From contig DGPE01000037.1 of assembly GCA_002390305.1 (NCBI GenBank), forward strand, positions 7,679-24,830: a DNA stretch of 17,152 nucleotides, given 5' to 3'. This document shows positions 1 to 7,131 of the stretch, one piece after another. The notes beneath the pieces are model-generated. The model ran no database searches. It saw only the letters and a list, made by a program, of their open reading frames with translations, and had not been told where the DNA came from. Numbering within the stretch: the first letter of the stretch is position 1; each line of letters opens with the position of its first letter. A program made the translations under genes and the position numbers. This stretch comes from Micrococcales bacterium UBA4448. GTDB lineage: Bacteria > Actinomycetota > Actinomycetes > Actinomycetales > Microbacteriaceae.

Positions 1-546
1 GACACCGACCAAATCATCCCAGCGGTATTTTTGAAGAGAATCACAAAAACTGGGTTCGAAGACGGGCTCTTTGCAAACTGGCGTCAAAACCCTGACTTCG
101 TGTTGAATCAGGATCGATACCAGGGAGCAGAAATTCTCGTTACGGGATCAGATTTTGGAACCGGTTCCTCGCGCGAGCATGCGGTCTGGGCCCTCAAGGA
201 TTATGGCTTCAAGGCAGTGTTTAGTTCAAAATTTGCCGATATCTTTCTTGGAAATTCTGGAAAGCAAGGTCTGATTGCCGGGGTAATCACCGACTCGGAC
301 ACTGAAAAAATCTGGGCCCATATTGATGACAACCTCGGTGCAGAAATTGAAGTTGATTTGCCAAGTCAAGAGATCAGGCTGGGCGAGATGGTAATTCCGT
401 TCGCCATCGACGAATACACTAAGTGGCGTCTCACCGAAGGTCTAGATGACATTGGAATCACCCTTCAAAATGAAGCTGCTATCTCAGCTTACGAGGCCAA
501 AAGAGAGTCTTGGAAACCGAAGACCCTCCCAGCCAAAGGAGTTTGA
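1..546 (+). CDS. leuD: 3-isopropylmalate dehydratase small subunit (5' end outside window)
   Basis: LeuD is the swivel-domain subunit that joins LeuC to isomerise 2- to 3-isopropylmalate in leucine synthesis, in the cytoplasm. The reading frame is open from base 1, and the first residues (DTDQIIPAVFLKR) match the usual LeuD N-terminal region, so about 20 residues lie upstream. The TTG at 31 is internal and not the start. The signature at fragment residues 51-60 is DFGTGSSREH; many bacteria have Cys where this has Thr, and the Thr form is what I recall from actinobacteria. A GNSGKQGL segment follows. The gene ends with TGA at 544-546, directly against the murA start codon, so it is probably co-transcribed with murA through ddl. 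LeuC would be expected just upstream. Identification is firm; only the start is missing. Confidence 0.95.
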   Translation, partial: DTDQIIPAVFLKRITKTGFEDGLFANWRQNPDFVLNQDRYQGAEILVTGSDFGTGSSREHAVWALKDYGFKAVFSSKFADIFLGNSGKQGLIAGVITDSDTEKIWAHIDDNLGAEIEVDLPSQEIRLGEMVIPFAIDEYTKWRLTEGLDDIGITLQNEAAISAYEAKRESWKPKTLPAKGV

Positions 547-1863
547 GTGAGCCTGATAACAATTGAAGGTGGCAAGCCTCTCAAGGGGCGTGTCGAACTT
601 AAAGGTGCAAAAAACCTAGTTACTAAAGCCATGGTTGCCGCACTGCTGGGCGACACCCCCTCCACTTTGCTTGAAGTTCCTCACATCTCAGATGTTGAAG
701 TTGTGCAGAGACTTTTGAACCTTCATGGCGTCACAATTACACACGATGAAAAAACTGGAGACATGGTGCTGGACCCGTCAAAGGTTGACAAAGCGCACAT
801 GGTTGACATCGACGCTCACGCTGGTTCATCACGAATTCCGATTCTGTTCTGCGGCCCGCTGCTTCACCGTCTCGGGGAAGCTTTCATCCCTGGGCTTGGT
901 GGATGTGAAATCGGTGACCGACCGGTAGATTTCCACTTCGATGTGCTTCGCCAATTCGGTGCCGTTATTGAAAAGCTTCCAACTGGAACCAGGCTGAGTG
1001 CACCGGATGGCTTGACGGCTGCAAAGATCGACCTGCCCTACCCTTCGGTCGGAGCGACCGAACAGGTGCTGCTCTCAGCTACTGTCGCCAAGGGTCTGAC
1101 TGAGCTTCGTGGTGCAGCAATCGAGCCTGAGATTATTGACCTGATTGCGATTTTGCAAAAAATGGGTGCAATTATCTCGGTGGATACCGACCGAGTCATT
1201 CGAATCGAAGGCGTCAAACGGCTACACGGCTACACGCATAAAGCCTTATTCGACAGAAATGAAGCTGCTTCCTGGGCAGCTGCTGCGTTGGCCACCAGGG
1301 GTGACATATTTGTCGGTGGTGCCAAGCAGGTAGAAATGATGACCTTTTTGAACACTTTCAGAAAAGTTGGCGGAGAGTTTGACATCGAACCCGGCGGAAT
1401 TCGCTTCTTTCACCCGGGCTCCGAGCTGCAACCAGTGGTCATTGAAACCGATGTGCACCCGGGTTTTATGACCGACTGGCAGCAGCCGCTGGTTGTTGCT
1501 CTCACTCAGGCCAAGGGCATTTCTATAGTCCACGAGACTGTCTATGAAAACAGGTTTGGTTTCACCGATGCTCTTGTCAAAATGGGCGCCAATATCCAGA
1601 TCTATCGAGAGTGCCTCGGCGGGAATCCCTGTCGTTTTGGTCAGCGAAATTTCAATCACTCAGCTGTGATTTCCGGCCCCACCCCATTGCATGGGGCGGA
1701 TATTCGGGTGCCTGATCTTAGGGGTGGCTTCTCTCACATCGTTGCGGCTCTAGCCGCAGAGGGAACCTCAAATGTTTCAAACGTGCAGCTTATTTCGCGT
1801 GGCTATGAGAGATTCATAGACAAGCTGCAAGATCTTGGGGCCGACTTCACATTCGAAGGTTAG
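547..1863 (+). CDS. murA: UDP-N-acetylglucosamine 1-carboxyvinyltransferase
   Basis: MurA transfers enolpyruvate from phosphoenolpyruvate to UDP-GlcNAc, the first committed step of peptidoglycan precursor synthesis. The protein has 438 residues, somewhat longer than E. coli MurA. Visible landmarks are Lys22-Asn23 in GAKN, the catalytic loop GGCEIGDRP with Cys120 (the fosfomycin-targeted cysteine) and Arg125, Asp310 in HPGFMTDWQQP, and the C-terminal DLRGG repeat. The active-site segment reads TDWQQP where E. coli-type enzymes read TDMQAQ, so it belongs to a divergent MurA subfamily that I recall from actinobacteria. The start is GTG at 547, supported by AAAGGAG at 535-541 with a 5-base spacer; leuD's stop abuts it. 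I cannot tell whether a second murA exists elsewhere in the genome. Confidence 0.93.
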   Translation: MSLITIEGGKPLKGRVELKGAKNLVTKAMVAALLGDTPSTLLEVPHISDVEVVQRLLNLHGVTITHDEKTGDMVLDPSKVDKAHMVDIDAHAGSSRIPILFCGPLLHRLGEAFIPGLGGCEIGDRPVDFHFDVLRQFGAVIEKLPTGTRLSAPDGLTAAKIDLPYPSVGATEQVLLSATVAKGLTELRGAAIEPEIIDLIAILQKMGAIISVDTDRVIRIEGVKRLHGYTHKALFDRNEAASWAAAALATRGDIFVGGAKQVEMMTFLNTFRKVGGEFDIEPGGIRFFHPGSELQPVVIETDVHPGFMTDWQQPLVVALTQAKGISIVHETVYENRFGFTDALVKMGANIQIYRECLGGNPCRFGQRNFNHSAVISGPTPLHGADIRVPDLRGGFSHIVAALAAEGTSNVSNVQLISRGYERFIDKLQDLGADFTFEG

Positions 1864-1865
1864 CT

Positions 1866-2630
1866 ATGAAAAAGGGCAATGAAGCTTTCAAGAATAAGGA
1901 AACCGACTGGGCTTTTCGCGTCACAGCTGCAATTTTGGCACCGATTATCAGGTTGCTCTACAACGTCAAAACAACTGGCATGGAGAACCTGCCCAAGGGC
2001 GGCTACATTCTGGTTGGTAATCACGTCAGCTACCTAGACCCATTCGCTTTTGCCTATTCGGTCTATATTCACATGAAAAGAGTCCCGCACTACTTGGCCA
2101 AAGAGTCGATTTTTAGGATCCCAATCATTGGAAAAATTCTGCCTCACGTCGGGCAAATACCGGTCTATCGCAGCGGAAAGTCAAACCAAGAACCTCTCAG
2201 AGAAGCCAAAAGGTATCTGGCAGCAGGCCAGGTGATGGTGGTTTTCCCGGAGGGGACTCTCACTCGAGATCCGGATCTTTGGCCGATGCGCGGTAAGGGT
2301 GGTGCAATTAGGTTGGCAATTGAGCTCGGACTGCCTGTGGTTCCTGCTGCTCACTGGGGAGTCGATAAAGTGCTTGGAAACTACTCCAAGAAGTTCAGGC
2401 CGAACCCATTTCACACTGTGAATGTGAAAATTGGCAAGCCAATGCGCTTTGACCATCTCAGTAAAGATGGGCTCACGAATCAAGAGCTTTTCGATGCAAC
2501 CGACCAGATCATGCAAGAAGTTGCCAAGCTTGTTGGGCAAATGCGTGGACTGACTCCACCGAAGAAGCTATGGGATCCAACAAATAGCGGTCAAACCGAA
2601 ACCGGCAATTTCAGAAAAGACAAAAATTGA
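1866..2630 (+). CDS. plsC: 1-acyl-sn-glycerol-3-phosphate acyltransferase (PlsC family)
   Basis: Members of this family acylate lysophosphatidic acid to phosphatidic acid at the inner face of the membrane. The 254-residue protein carries the acyltransferase motifs: NHVSYLD with His53 and Asp58 as the catalytic HX4D pair, and FPEGT at 127-131. A hydrophobic segment at about residues 18-33 could anchor it to the membrane. Start: ATG at 1866, two bases after the murA stop, with GAAGG at 1855-1859 as ribosome site. Its stop overlaps the gpsA start by four bases. Lying next to gpsA, which supplies glycerol 3-phosphate, supports a phospholipid role. The family also includes acyltransferases with other acceptors, so the exact acceptor is inferred. 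Confidence 0.88.
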   Translation: MKKGNEAFKNKETDWAFRVTAAILAPIIRLLYNVKTTGMENLPKGGYILVGNHVSYLDPFAFAYSVYIHMKRVPHYLAKESIFRIPIIGKILPHVGQIPVYRSGKSNQEPLREAKRYLAAGQVMVVFPEGTLTRDPDLWPMRGKGGAIRLAIELGLPVVPAAHWGVDKVLGNYSKKFRPNPFHTVNVKIGKPMRFDHLSKDGLTNQELFDATDQIMQEVAKLVGQMRGLTPPKKLWDPTNSGQTETGNFRKDKN

Positions 2631-3625
2631 AAATAGTGGTGATGGGAGCTGGAAGCTGGGGAACGACAGTTGCCAAGGTGATAGCTGACGGCGGTAATGA
2701 AGTTTTGCTGTGGGCTAGGAGAGAAGAGCTGGCCACTGAAATCAACGAAACCTCAAGAAACGGCGATTACCTGCCCGGGGTTGACCTGCCGAAAAGTCTC
2801 AGAGCAACATCGTCCGTCGAGGAATGTCTTGAGAATGCTGACGAGGTTTATATTGCAATTCCCTCGCAGGTTTTGAGGCAAACCCTCGAGAGCTGGAAGA
2901 GCTTGATTCCTGAGCACGCTTCGGTTATTAGCTTGATGAAGGGTCTGGAGCAAAGCACCGGCGCTCGAATGAGCGAGATAATCCACCAGTCGACCGCGAT
3001 ACCGATGAGCCATATTGCGGTGCTATCGGGACCTAATCTTGCCTTGGAAATTGCTCGCAAGGATCCTGCTGCTGCTGTTTGTGCCGCGGAGGACAAGGAC
3101 CGAGCCGCCCAAATCGCCAGAACATGTTCGAATGACTATTTCACGGTCTTTGCTAGCCAGGATGTAGTTGGCACCGAACTCGGCGGGGTGCTCAAAAACC
3201 TAATCGCGGTGGCTATTGGAATCGTGAATGGCCTGGGTTACGGCCAGAACACCAAAGCTTCAATCATGACCCGGGGGCTAACAGAGATTACCAATTTTGC
3301 GATCGAACACGGTGCCAGAAGGCGAACAATGTTTGGCCTTGCAGGCCTCGGAGATCTAATCGCAACAAGTGAGTCAAATCTGTCCAGAAATTTTCGTGCC
3401 GGTGAGATGCTCGGCAAGGGTTACAGCAAGCCCGAAGTTTTCCGTCGCATGCAGCAGACCGCAGAGGGTCTAACCTCGGTCCAGCCGGTTTTGGAGATTG
3501 CCGAGCGACTTGGGATAGACATGCCTATTGTCACTCAGGTCAGTGACGTCCTAGAGGGCCGTATGTCAGCCAAGGATTTCGGTAAGCAGCTGAATTTGGC
3601 CGATGCTATTGAGATGGAGTTCTAA
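2627..3625 (+). CDS. gpsA: Glycerol-3-phosphate dehydrogenase [NAD(P)+]
   Basis: GpsA reduces dihydroxyacetone phosphate to sn-glycerol 3-phosphate, the backbone for phospholipids, in the cytoplasm. The 332-residue protein has the N-terminal Rossmann motif GAGSWG (7-12), SGPNLALEIA starting at residue 134, and the catalytic lysine Lys190 in GGVLKNLIA, followed by the usual NGLGYGQNTK segment. Length and motifs are typical. The start is TTG at 2627, fixed by the position of the Rossmann motif; it overlaps the plsC stop as TTGA. No good Shine-Dalgarno sequence precedes it (only an A/G-rich stretch near 2612-2620), so initiation probably depends on coupling to plsC translation. Its stop shares one base with the ddl start (TAATG). 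Confidence 0.95.
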   Translation: MKIVVMGAGSWGTTVAKVIADGGNEVLLWARREELATEINETSRNGDYLPGVDLPKSLRATSSVEECLENADEVYIAIPSQVLRQTLESWKSLIPEHASVISLMKGLEQSTGARMSEIIHQSTAIPMSHIAVLSGPNLALEIARKDPAAAVCAAEDKDRAAQIARTCSNDYFTVFASQDVVGTELGGVLKNLIAVAIGIVNGLGYGQNTKASIMTRGLTEITNFAIEHGARRRTMFGLAGLGDLIATSESNLSRNFRAGEMLGKGYSKPEVFRRMQQTAEGLTSVQPVLEIAERLGIDMPIVTQVSDVLEGRMSAKDFGKQLNLADAIEMEF

Positions 3626-4689
3626 TGCAGCGCATTGCCCTTATCTACGGTGGAGCATCCAGCGAGCACTCGGTTTCCTGTGTCACGGCGGTGGGTGTCA
3701 GCGCGGCAATAGACACCACCAGATACGAAGTCATTCAAGTTGGAATAACTAAGAGCGGTCGGTTTGTCCTAGAACCGGTGAACAATGAGTGGAAGTTGAC
3801 AGATTTCCCCGAGGTCAGCGAGGACTCGCCAGAATTACTCCTTCCACTTGGTGGTGGCGAGCTCCGGATGGCATCCGGTATTTCACTTGGAAAAATAGAC
3901 CTTGCCTTCCCGGTACTCCACGGTCCAAACGGCGAGGATGGATCAATTCAAGGTCTGTTGCAGCTCTGCAAGATTCCCTACGTTGGAAACGGCGTGATGG
4001 CATCGGCGGTTGCCATGGACAAGGTTTCGGCCAAGGCACTCTTCCGGGAAGCTGGCCTTAGAGTTGCCGAGCAGGTGGTTATCACTTCTACTCAGTGGCA
4101 AGACAGCAAAGCTGAGTCACTGAAAGCCGCAAAAAAGATTTGTAATCCTGAGGCTTTCGTAAAGCCCTCAAGATCAGGGTCGTCGGTCGGCGTGAGTCTT
4201 GTAACTGATTCGCTAGACCTTGAAATAGCGATTGAGAAGGCACTCCAGCATGACTCAACAGCCATGATTGAAGAACGCATCGAAGGTCGTGAAATTGAGT
4301 GCAGCGTGCTTGAGGATGAGCACGGAAATTTAGAGGTTTCCTTGCCGGGGGAAATAGTAGTTACTGGGCGTGATTTCTATGATTATGAAGCAAAATATTT
4401 GGGAGCTGGAGCCGAGCTAATAATCCCTGCAGTGCTAGCCGATAGGCATGCAGCTGTTCTCGTAAAGGCTGCCAAGTCGGCATTCAAGGCTCTCGGTTGC
4501 TCAGGTCTTGCCAGAACAGATTTCTTCCTGACAAAAAAAGGTTTTGTGATTACCGAGGTAAACACGATGCCGGGCTTCACCCCGATTTCGATGTATCCGG
4601 CACTTTTCGAGGCTTCTGGAATTAGTTACCAACAGCTTGTTGAACGCTTAATTCAAAACGGGCTCCAAAAAGGTGTCCGTCAAAGCTAA
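3625..4689 (+). CDS. ddl: D-alanine--D-alanine ligase
   Basis: Ddl joins two D-alanines using ATP, providing the terminal dipeptide of the peptidoglycan stem. The 354-residue protein shows GGASSEHSVS (9-18), HGPNGEDGSIQG (99-110), the ATP-grasp segment KPSRSGSSVGVS (180-191), and EVNTMPGFT (311-319). The omega-loop reads FYDYEAKY (251-258), which retains the tyrosine/lysine pair of genuine D-Ala-D-Ala ligases rather than the D-lactate type. The start is ATG at 3625, overlapping the gpsA stop by one base, with GGAG at 3616-3619 and a 5-base spacer. It is the last gene of the leuD-ddl operon. Its TAA interlocks with the stop of the opposing DUF3515 gene, and no hairpin terminator is visible there. 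Confidence 0.95.
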   Translation: MQRIALIYGGASSEHSVSCVTAVGVSAAIDTTRYEVIQVGITKSGRFVLEPVNNEWKLTDFPEVSEDSPELLLPLGGGELRMASGISLGKIDLAFPVLHGPNGEDGSIQGLLQLCKIPYVGNGVMASAVAMDKVSAKALFREAGLRVAEQVVITSTQWQDSKAESLKAAKKICNPEAFVKPSRSGSSVGVSLVTDSLDLEIAIEKALQHDSTAMIEERIEGREIECSVLEDEHGNLEVSLPGEIVVTGRDFYDYEAKYLGAGAELIIPAVLADRHAAVLVKAAKSAFKALGCSGLARTDFFLTKKGFVITEVNTMPGFTPISMYPALFEASGISYQQLVERLIQNGLQKGVRQS

Positions 4690-5132
4690 TTATTTGGCGC
4701 CGTGCACAGTTTGGTTTTAGGTAGCACACTGAGTGCTTGGGAGAGACCTTCAAGCGCTGTTACACCGCTGGCGTCCTCGGAATTCACAACCACCTCCACA
4801 GCAGGAATCGTTGCGTAGGAAATAAACCTGAAGTTTGGTGCCAGGGCATCATCCACCAGCCAGTCCGTTGTTCCAGCAGTGACACACGGTAGTGCTGAAA
4901 CCTCGACCGGCTCTAGGCCACATCGAAGCAACACTGCTGCAGGATTGCCCCAGGCTGCCGTGGCCTGAGCGTTGGTGTAACGAATTTCGTGCTCCCCAAG
5001 CTTTTCTGGGAGCCTAACCATGACCTCGGCACAGGCTGGGTTATTGGCGTCTTCTGCCGCCTCGAGGCTCACAGCTTGAGTGCAGCCTGACAGCAGCATC
5101 AGAGAAATCGCGGGGATGATGAGTTTTTGCAT
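4686..5132 (-). CDS. DUF3515-family lipoprotein
   Basis: This is a 148-residue protein of unknown function. The N-terminus is a short lipoprotein signal: a basic start, a hydrophobic stretch, then lipobox LLSGC with Cys17 as the predicted lipidated residue. The mature part holds four further cysteines (34, 72, 83 and one near the C-terminus), which could form disulfides outside the membrane. Sequence and position between ddl and thiL match the DUF3515 family, which I recall from actinobacteria at this spot, suggesting a link to cell-envelope biology; that role is inference. The start is ATG at 5130-5132 with no Shine-Dalgarno; TAGCCT lies 7 bases upstream, predicting a leaderless mRNA. Its stop overlaps the ddl stop by 4 bases. 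Confidence 0.82.
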   Translation of the reverse strand: MQKLIIPAISLMLLSGCTQAVSLEAAEDANNPACAEVMVRLPEKLGEHEIRYTNAQATAAWGNPAAVLLRCGLEPVEVSALPCVTAGTTDWLVDDALAPNFRFISYATIPAVEVVVNSEDASGVTALEGLSQALSVLPKTKLCTAPNN

Positions 5133-5139
5133 TGAAATA

Positions 5140-5145
5140 AGGCTA
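5140..5145 (-). promoter_or_regulatory. Predicted -10 element, leaderless DUF3515 promoter
   Basis: On the minus strand, TAGCCT (TANNNT) is followed by exactly 7 bases and then the ATG of the DUF3515 gene, which would put the transcription start at the start codon. No clear -35 is seen. It overlaps the opposed thiL -10 element. Confidence 0.55.
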
Positions 5146-5149
5146 GCGT
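5144..5149 (+). promoter_or_regulatory. Predicted -10 element, leaderless thiL promoter
   Basis: TAGCGT (TANNNT) sits exactly 6 bases before the GTG start of thiL, and no Shine-Dalgarno sequence is present, so a leaderless transcript is predicted. The hexamer shares the palindrome GCTAGC (5142-5147) with the opposed DUF3515 -10 element, so the two promoters cannot easily be open at once. Confidence 0.55.
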
Positions 5150-5155
5150 TGCTCT

Positions 5156-6154
5156 GTGGAATATATAGGCGAAACCATCATAGAAATTGGCGAATCAGAG
5201 GCACTTTCTCGAGCCTTGAGCGTTTTTAAGAGGGCGGACAGCACTCTGCTTGGCTCGGGTGACGACGCTGCGGTCGTTTCACTTTCAGACCCGAGAGTTG
5301 TGATCACGACTGACACCATGGTTGAAAACCATGACTTTCGAACCGATTGGTCATCTGGCTTTGATCTCGGTTTCAAAGCGGTGACAACGAATGTTGCAGA
5401 TCTGGTTGCCATGGGCGCAACTCCCAGGGCGCTAACTGTTGCGCTGGTTGTTTCAAAGCAAACCAAGCAGGCCTGGCTCGAAGATTTTGCACGGGGCTTG
5501 CAAGCGGCCTGCGATCAATACACGCCGCGGGTAGAAGTTGTTGGCGGAGACTTGGCCTCAGGAAGTGAGATTGTCATCGCTGTCACCGCCCACGGTGATT
5601 TGGCTGAAGCATCGCCGGTTCTGCGTTCAACTGCGAAGCCTGGGGACTTAGTAGTTGTGGCTGGAACACTGGGAAAGGCGGCGGCAGGCCTGGCACTTTT
5701 AAACTTTGACGACCCTACCGCGGCAGCAAGTTATGAAGAGCTGGTTGCCATCCAGCTGCGTCCCTCCCCGGATGTAGTTCTGGGCCTAGAGATTTCCAAG
5801 ACTGCCACCGCAATGATGGATATTTCTGATGGGCTTTCCCTGGATGCACGGAGACTTGCGAAACAATCTGGTGTGTCAATCGAACTTGAGAAGCGCCTCC
5901 TTGAGGGCTACGCAGCGGTTCTAGAGCAGGCCTCTCAGTCGATTAATTCCAGAGCTGGCAGTCAGCTTGTGAACGAGTGGGATTGGGTTCTTCACGGCGG
6001 CGAGGATCATTCATTTCTAGTCACTTTGCCCTCTGGTGCGCCTTTGCCACGGGGAGCCAAAGTTATCGGCACTGTCGTTTTGCAAAGGGATCATGCTGTT
6101 TATTTGGATGCCGATCCACTTCAAGCAAAAGGCTGGGATTCAGTAACAGGTTAG
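5156..6154 (+). CDS. thiL: Thiamine-monophosphate kinase
   Basis: ThiL phosphorylates thiamine monophosphate to the active cofactor thiamine pyrophosphate, using ATP. The 332-residue protein has the PurM/AIR-synthase-like fold signatures of this family: GSGDDAAVV beginning at residue 33 (metal/ATP-binding Asp36-Asp37), TTDTMVENHDF (51-61), NVADLVAMGATP (79-90), VVGGDLASG near 128-136, DISDGLSLDA in the middle, and HGGEDHSFL near the C-terminus. The start is GTG at 5156, chosen because the family N-terminus fits and TAGCGT lies 6 bases upstream; there is no ribosome site. It is a single-gene unit divergent from the DUF3515 gene, and its stop interlocks with that of dapD over TTAG. The protein looks intact. 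Confidence 0.93.
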   Translation: MEYIGETIIEIGESEALSRALSVFKRADSTLLGSGDDAAVVSLSDPRVVITTDTMVENHDFRTDWSSGFDLGFKAVTTNVADLVAMGATPRALTVALVVSKQTKQAWLEDFARGLQAACDQYTPRVEVVGGDLASGSEIVIAVTAHGDLAEASPVLRSTAKPGDLVVVAGTLGKAAAGLALLNFDDPTAAASYEELVAIQLRPSPDVVLGLEISKTATAMMDISDGLSLDARRLAKQSGVSIELEKRLLEGYAAVLEQASQSINSRAGSQLVNEWDWVLHGGEDHSFLVTLPSGAPLPRGAKVIGTVVLQRDHAVYLDADPLQAKGWDSVTG

Positions 6155-7101
6155 GCGTGTAGGTCTGAGTTCAGGTTTACACCGTTGCCATCACGTGCGA
6201 TAGCTTCAACGGCTCCAGTCTGTGAGTTTCTTCTGAAAAGCAGTCCTGGTAATCCGCTTAGCTCCGAAGCCTTCACTTTTTCTGACTTTCCTTCGACAAA
6301 CAAGGTGACTTTGGTTCCGGCGGTTACATACAGACCTGCCTCAACAACTGAATCGTCGCCGATAGATATCCCAATTCCGGAATTTGCTCCCAGGAGTGCT
6401 CTCTGGCCAATAGAAACCCGGTGGTTTCCACCTCCCGAGAGAGTTCCCATTATTGAGGCTCCACCGCCAATGTCTGAGCCATCTCCAACAACTACACCCT
6501 GCGAAATTCGGCCCTCGACCATGGATGATCCAAGGGTGCCGGCGTTGAAATTCACAAACCCCTCGTGCATGACGGTGGTTCCGGGAGCTAAGTGAGCGCC
6601 GAGTCTGACCCTGTTGGCATCAGCAATGCGGACCTTCTTGGGCACTACGTAGTCGACCAGTCTTGGAAACTTATCTATTGAGTGTGCAACCACTCCATGC
6701 TTTCTAAGCTCCAGGGTTCTTTTCTCAAAATCTGAAAGATCCATAACTCCAAAATTGGTGAAAGCCACGATTGGCAGGTTTGAAATTAGTCCATCCAGGT
6801 TCAGGGTATTTGGTGCCACCAGAAGGTGAGAAAGCAGGTGTAGGCGCAGGTAGGCGTCCTCGGTCGACTCAACCGGGTTGTTTAGATCGATTTCGCACCT
6901 TATAACTTCGAGGGTAAGGTTTCGAAGCTCATCTCTGCCGGCCTTAAGGTCAAGTTCCTTCGGAGGGAACCACTGCAAATCAGAAGAGGGAGCGTCTCCC
7001 AGCATCGGCTGCGGGTACCAAACGTCAAGAACCTCCCCAGCATCGGTTTTACTGGCCAGGCCGTGGCCCCAGGCTACTTTGTTGTTTCGCTCTTCACTCA
7101 T
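6151..7101 (-). CDS. dapD: 2,3,4,5-tetrahydropyridine-2,6-dicarboxylate N-succinyltransferase
   Basis: DapD succinylates tetrahydrodipicolinate in the succinylase branch of lysine and meso-diaminopimelate synthesis. The 316-residue protein is the actinobacterial type, close in length to the M. tuberculosis enzyme: an N-terminal mixed domain (about 1-160), then a left-handed beta-helix of hexapeptide repeats (about 161-262), including GTTVMHEGFVNFNAGTLG and VEGRIS, where Glu196 fits the catalytic glutamate of this family. GANSGIGISIGDDS lies in the acyl-CoA-binding part. The start is ATG at 7099-7101, without a Shine-Dalgarno but with TATTCT 7 bases upstream. It is divergent from dapE, another enzyme of the same pathway, and its stop overlaps the thiL stop by 4 bases. 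Confidence 0.94.
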   Translation of the reverse strand: MSEERNNKVAWGHGLASKTDAGEVLDVWYPQPMLGDAPSSDLQWFPPKELDLKAGRDELRNLTLEVIRCEIDLNNPVESTEDAYLRLHLLSHLLVAPNTLNLDGLISNLPIVAFTNFGVMDLSDFEKRTLELRKHGVVAHSIDKFPRLVDYVVPKKVRIADANRVRLGAHLAPGTTVMHEGFVNFNAGTLGSSMVEGRISQGVVVGDGSDIGGGASIMGTLSGGGNHRVSIGQRALLGANSGIGISIGDDSVVEAGLYVTAGTKVTLFVEGKSEKVKASELSGLPGLLFRRNSQTGAVEAIARDGNGVNLNSDLHA

Positions 7102-7108
7102 TGGCTCA

Positions 7109-7114
7109 AGAATA
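7109..7114 (-). promoter_or_regulatory. Predicted -10 element, leaderless dapD promoter
   Basis: On the minus strand, TATTCT (TANNNT) is followed by exactly 7 bases and then the dapD ATG. A TG directly precedes the hexamer. No Shine-Dalgarno lies between it and the start codon, so a leaderless transcript is predicted. Confidence 0.6.
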
Positions 7115-7118
7115 CAGG

Positions 7119-7124
7119 TAGCCT
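7119..7124 (+). promoter_or_regulatory. Predicted -10 element, leaderless dapE promoter
   Basis: TAGCCT (TANNNT) is followed by exactly 7 bases and then the dapE ATG at 7132, with no Shine-Dalgarno. The same hexamer and spacing precede the DUF3515 gene. It lies 4 bases from the opposed dapD -10, so the two polymerase footprints overlap. Confidence 0.6.
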
Positions 7125-7131
7125 AAATCTC

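Noticed and set aside
1246..1659. 137-codon minus-strand open frame inside murA
   Set aside because: It lies fully antisense to a highly conserved MurA region, has no promoter or ribosome site and resembles no family I know.
6185..6595. 136-codon plus-strand open frame inside dapD
   Set aside because: It is antisense to the beta-helix repeats of DapD; the Pro/Ser/Thr-rich composition is what glycine-rich repeats give in reverse.
7063..7131. Upstream ATG for dapE adding 23 residues
   Set aside because: It lies inside dapD on the other strand, adds non-homologous residues, and would place the -10 element inside the coding region.
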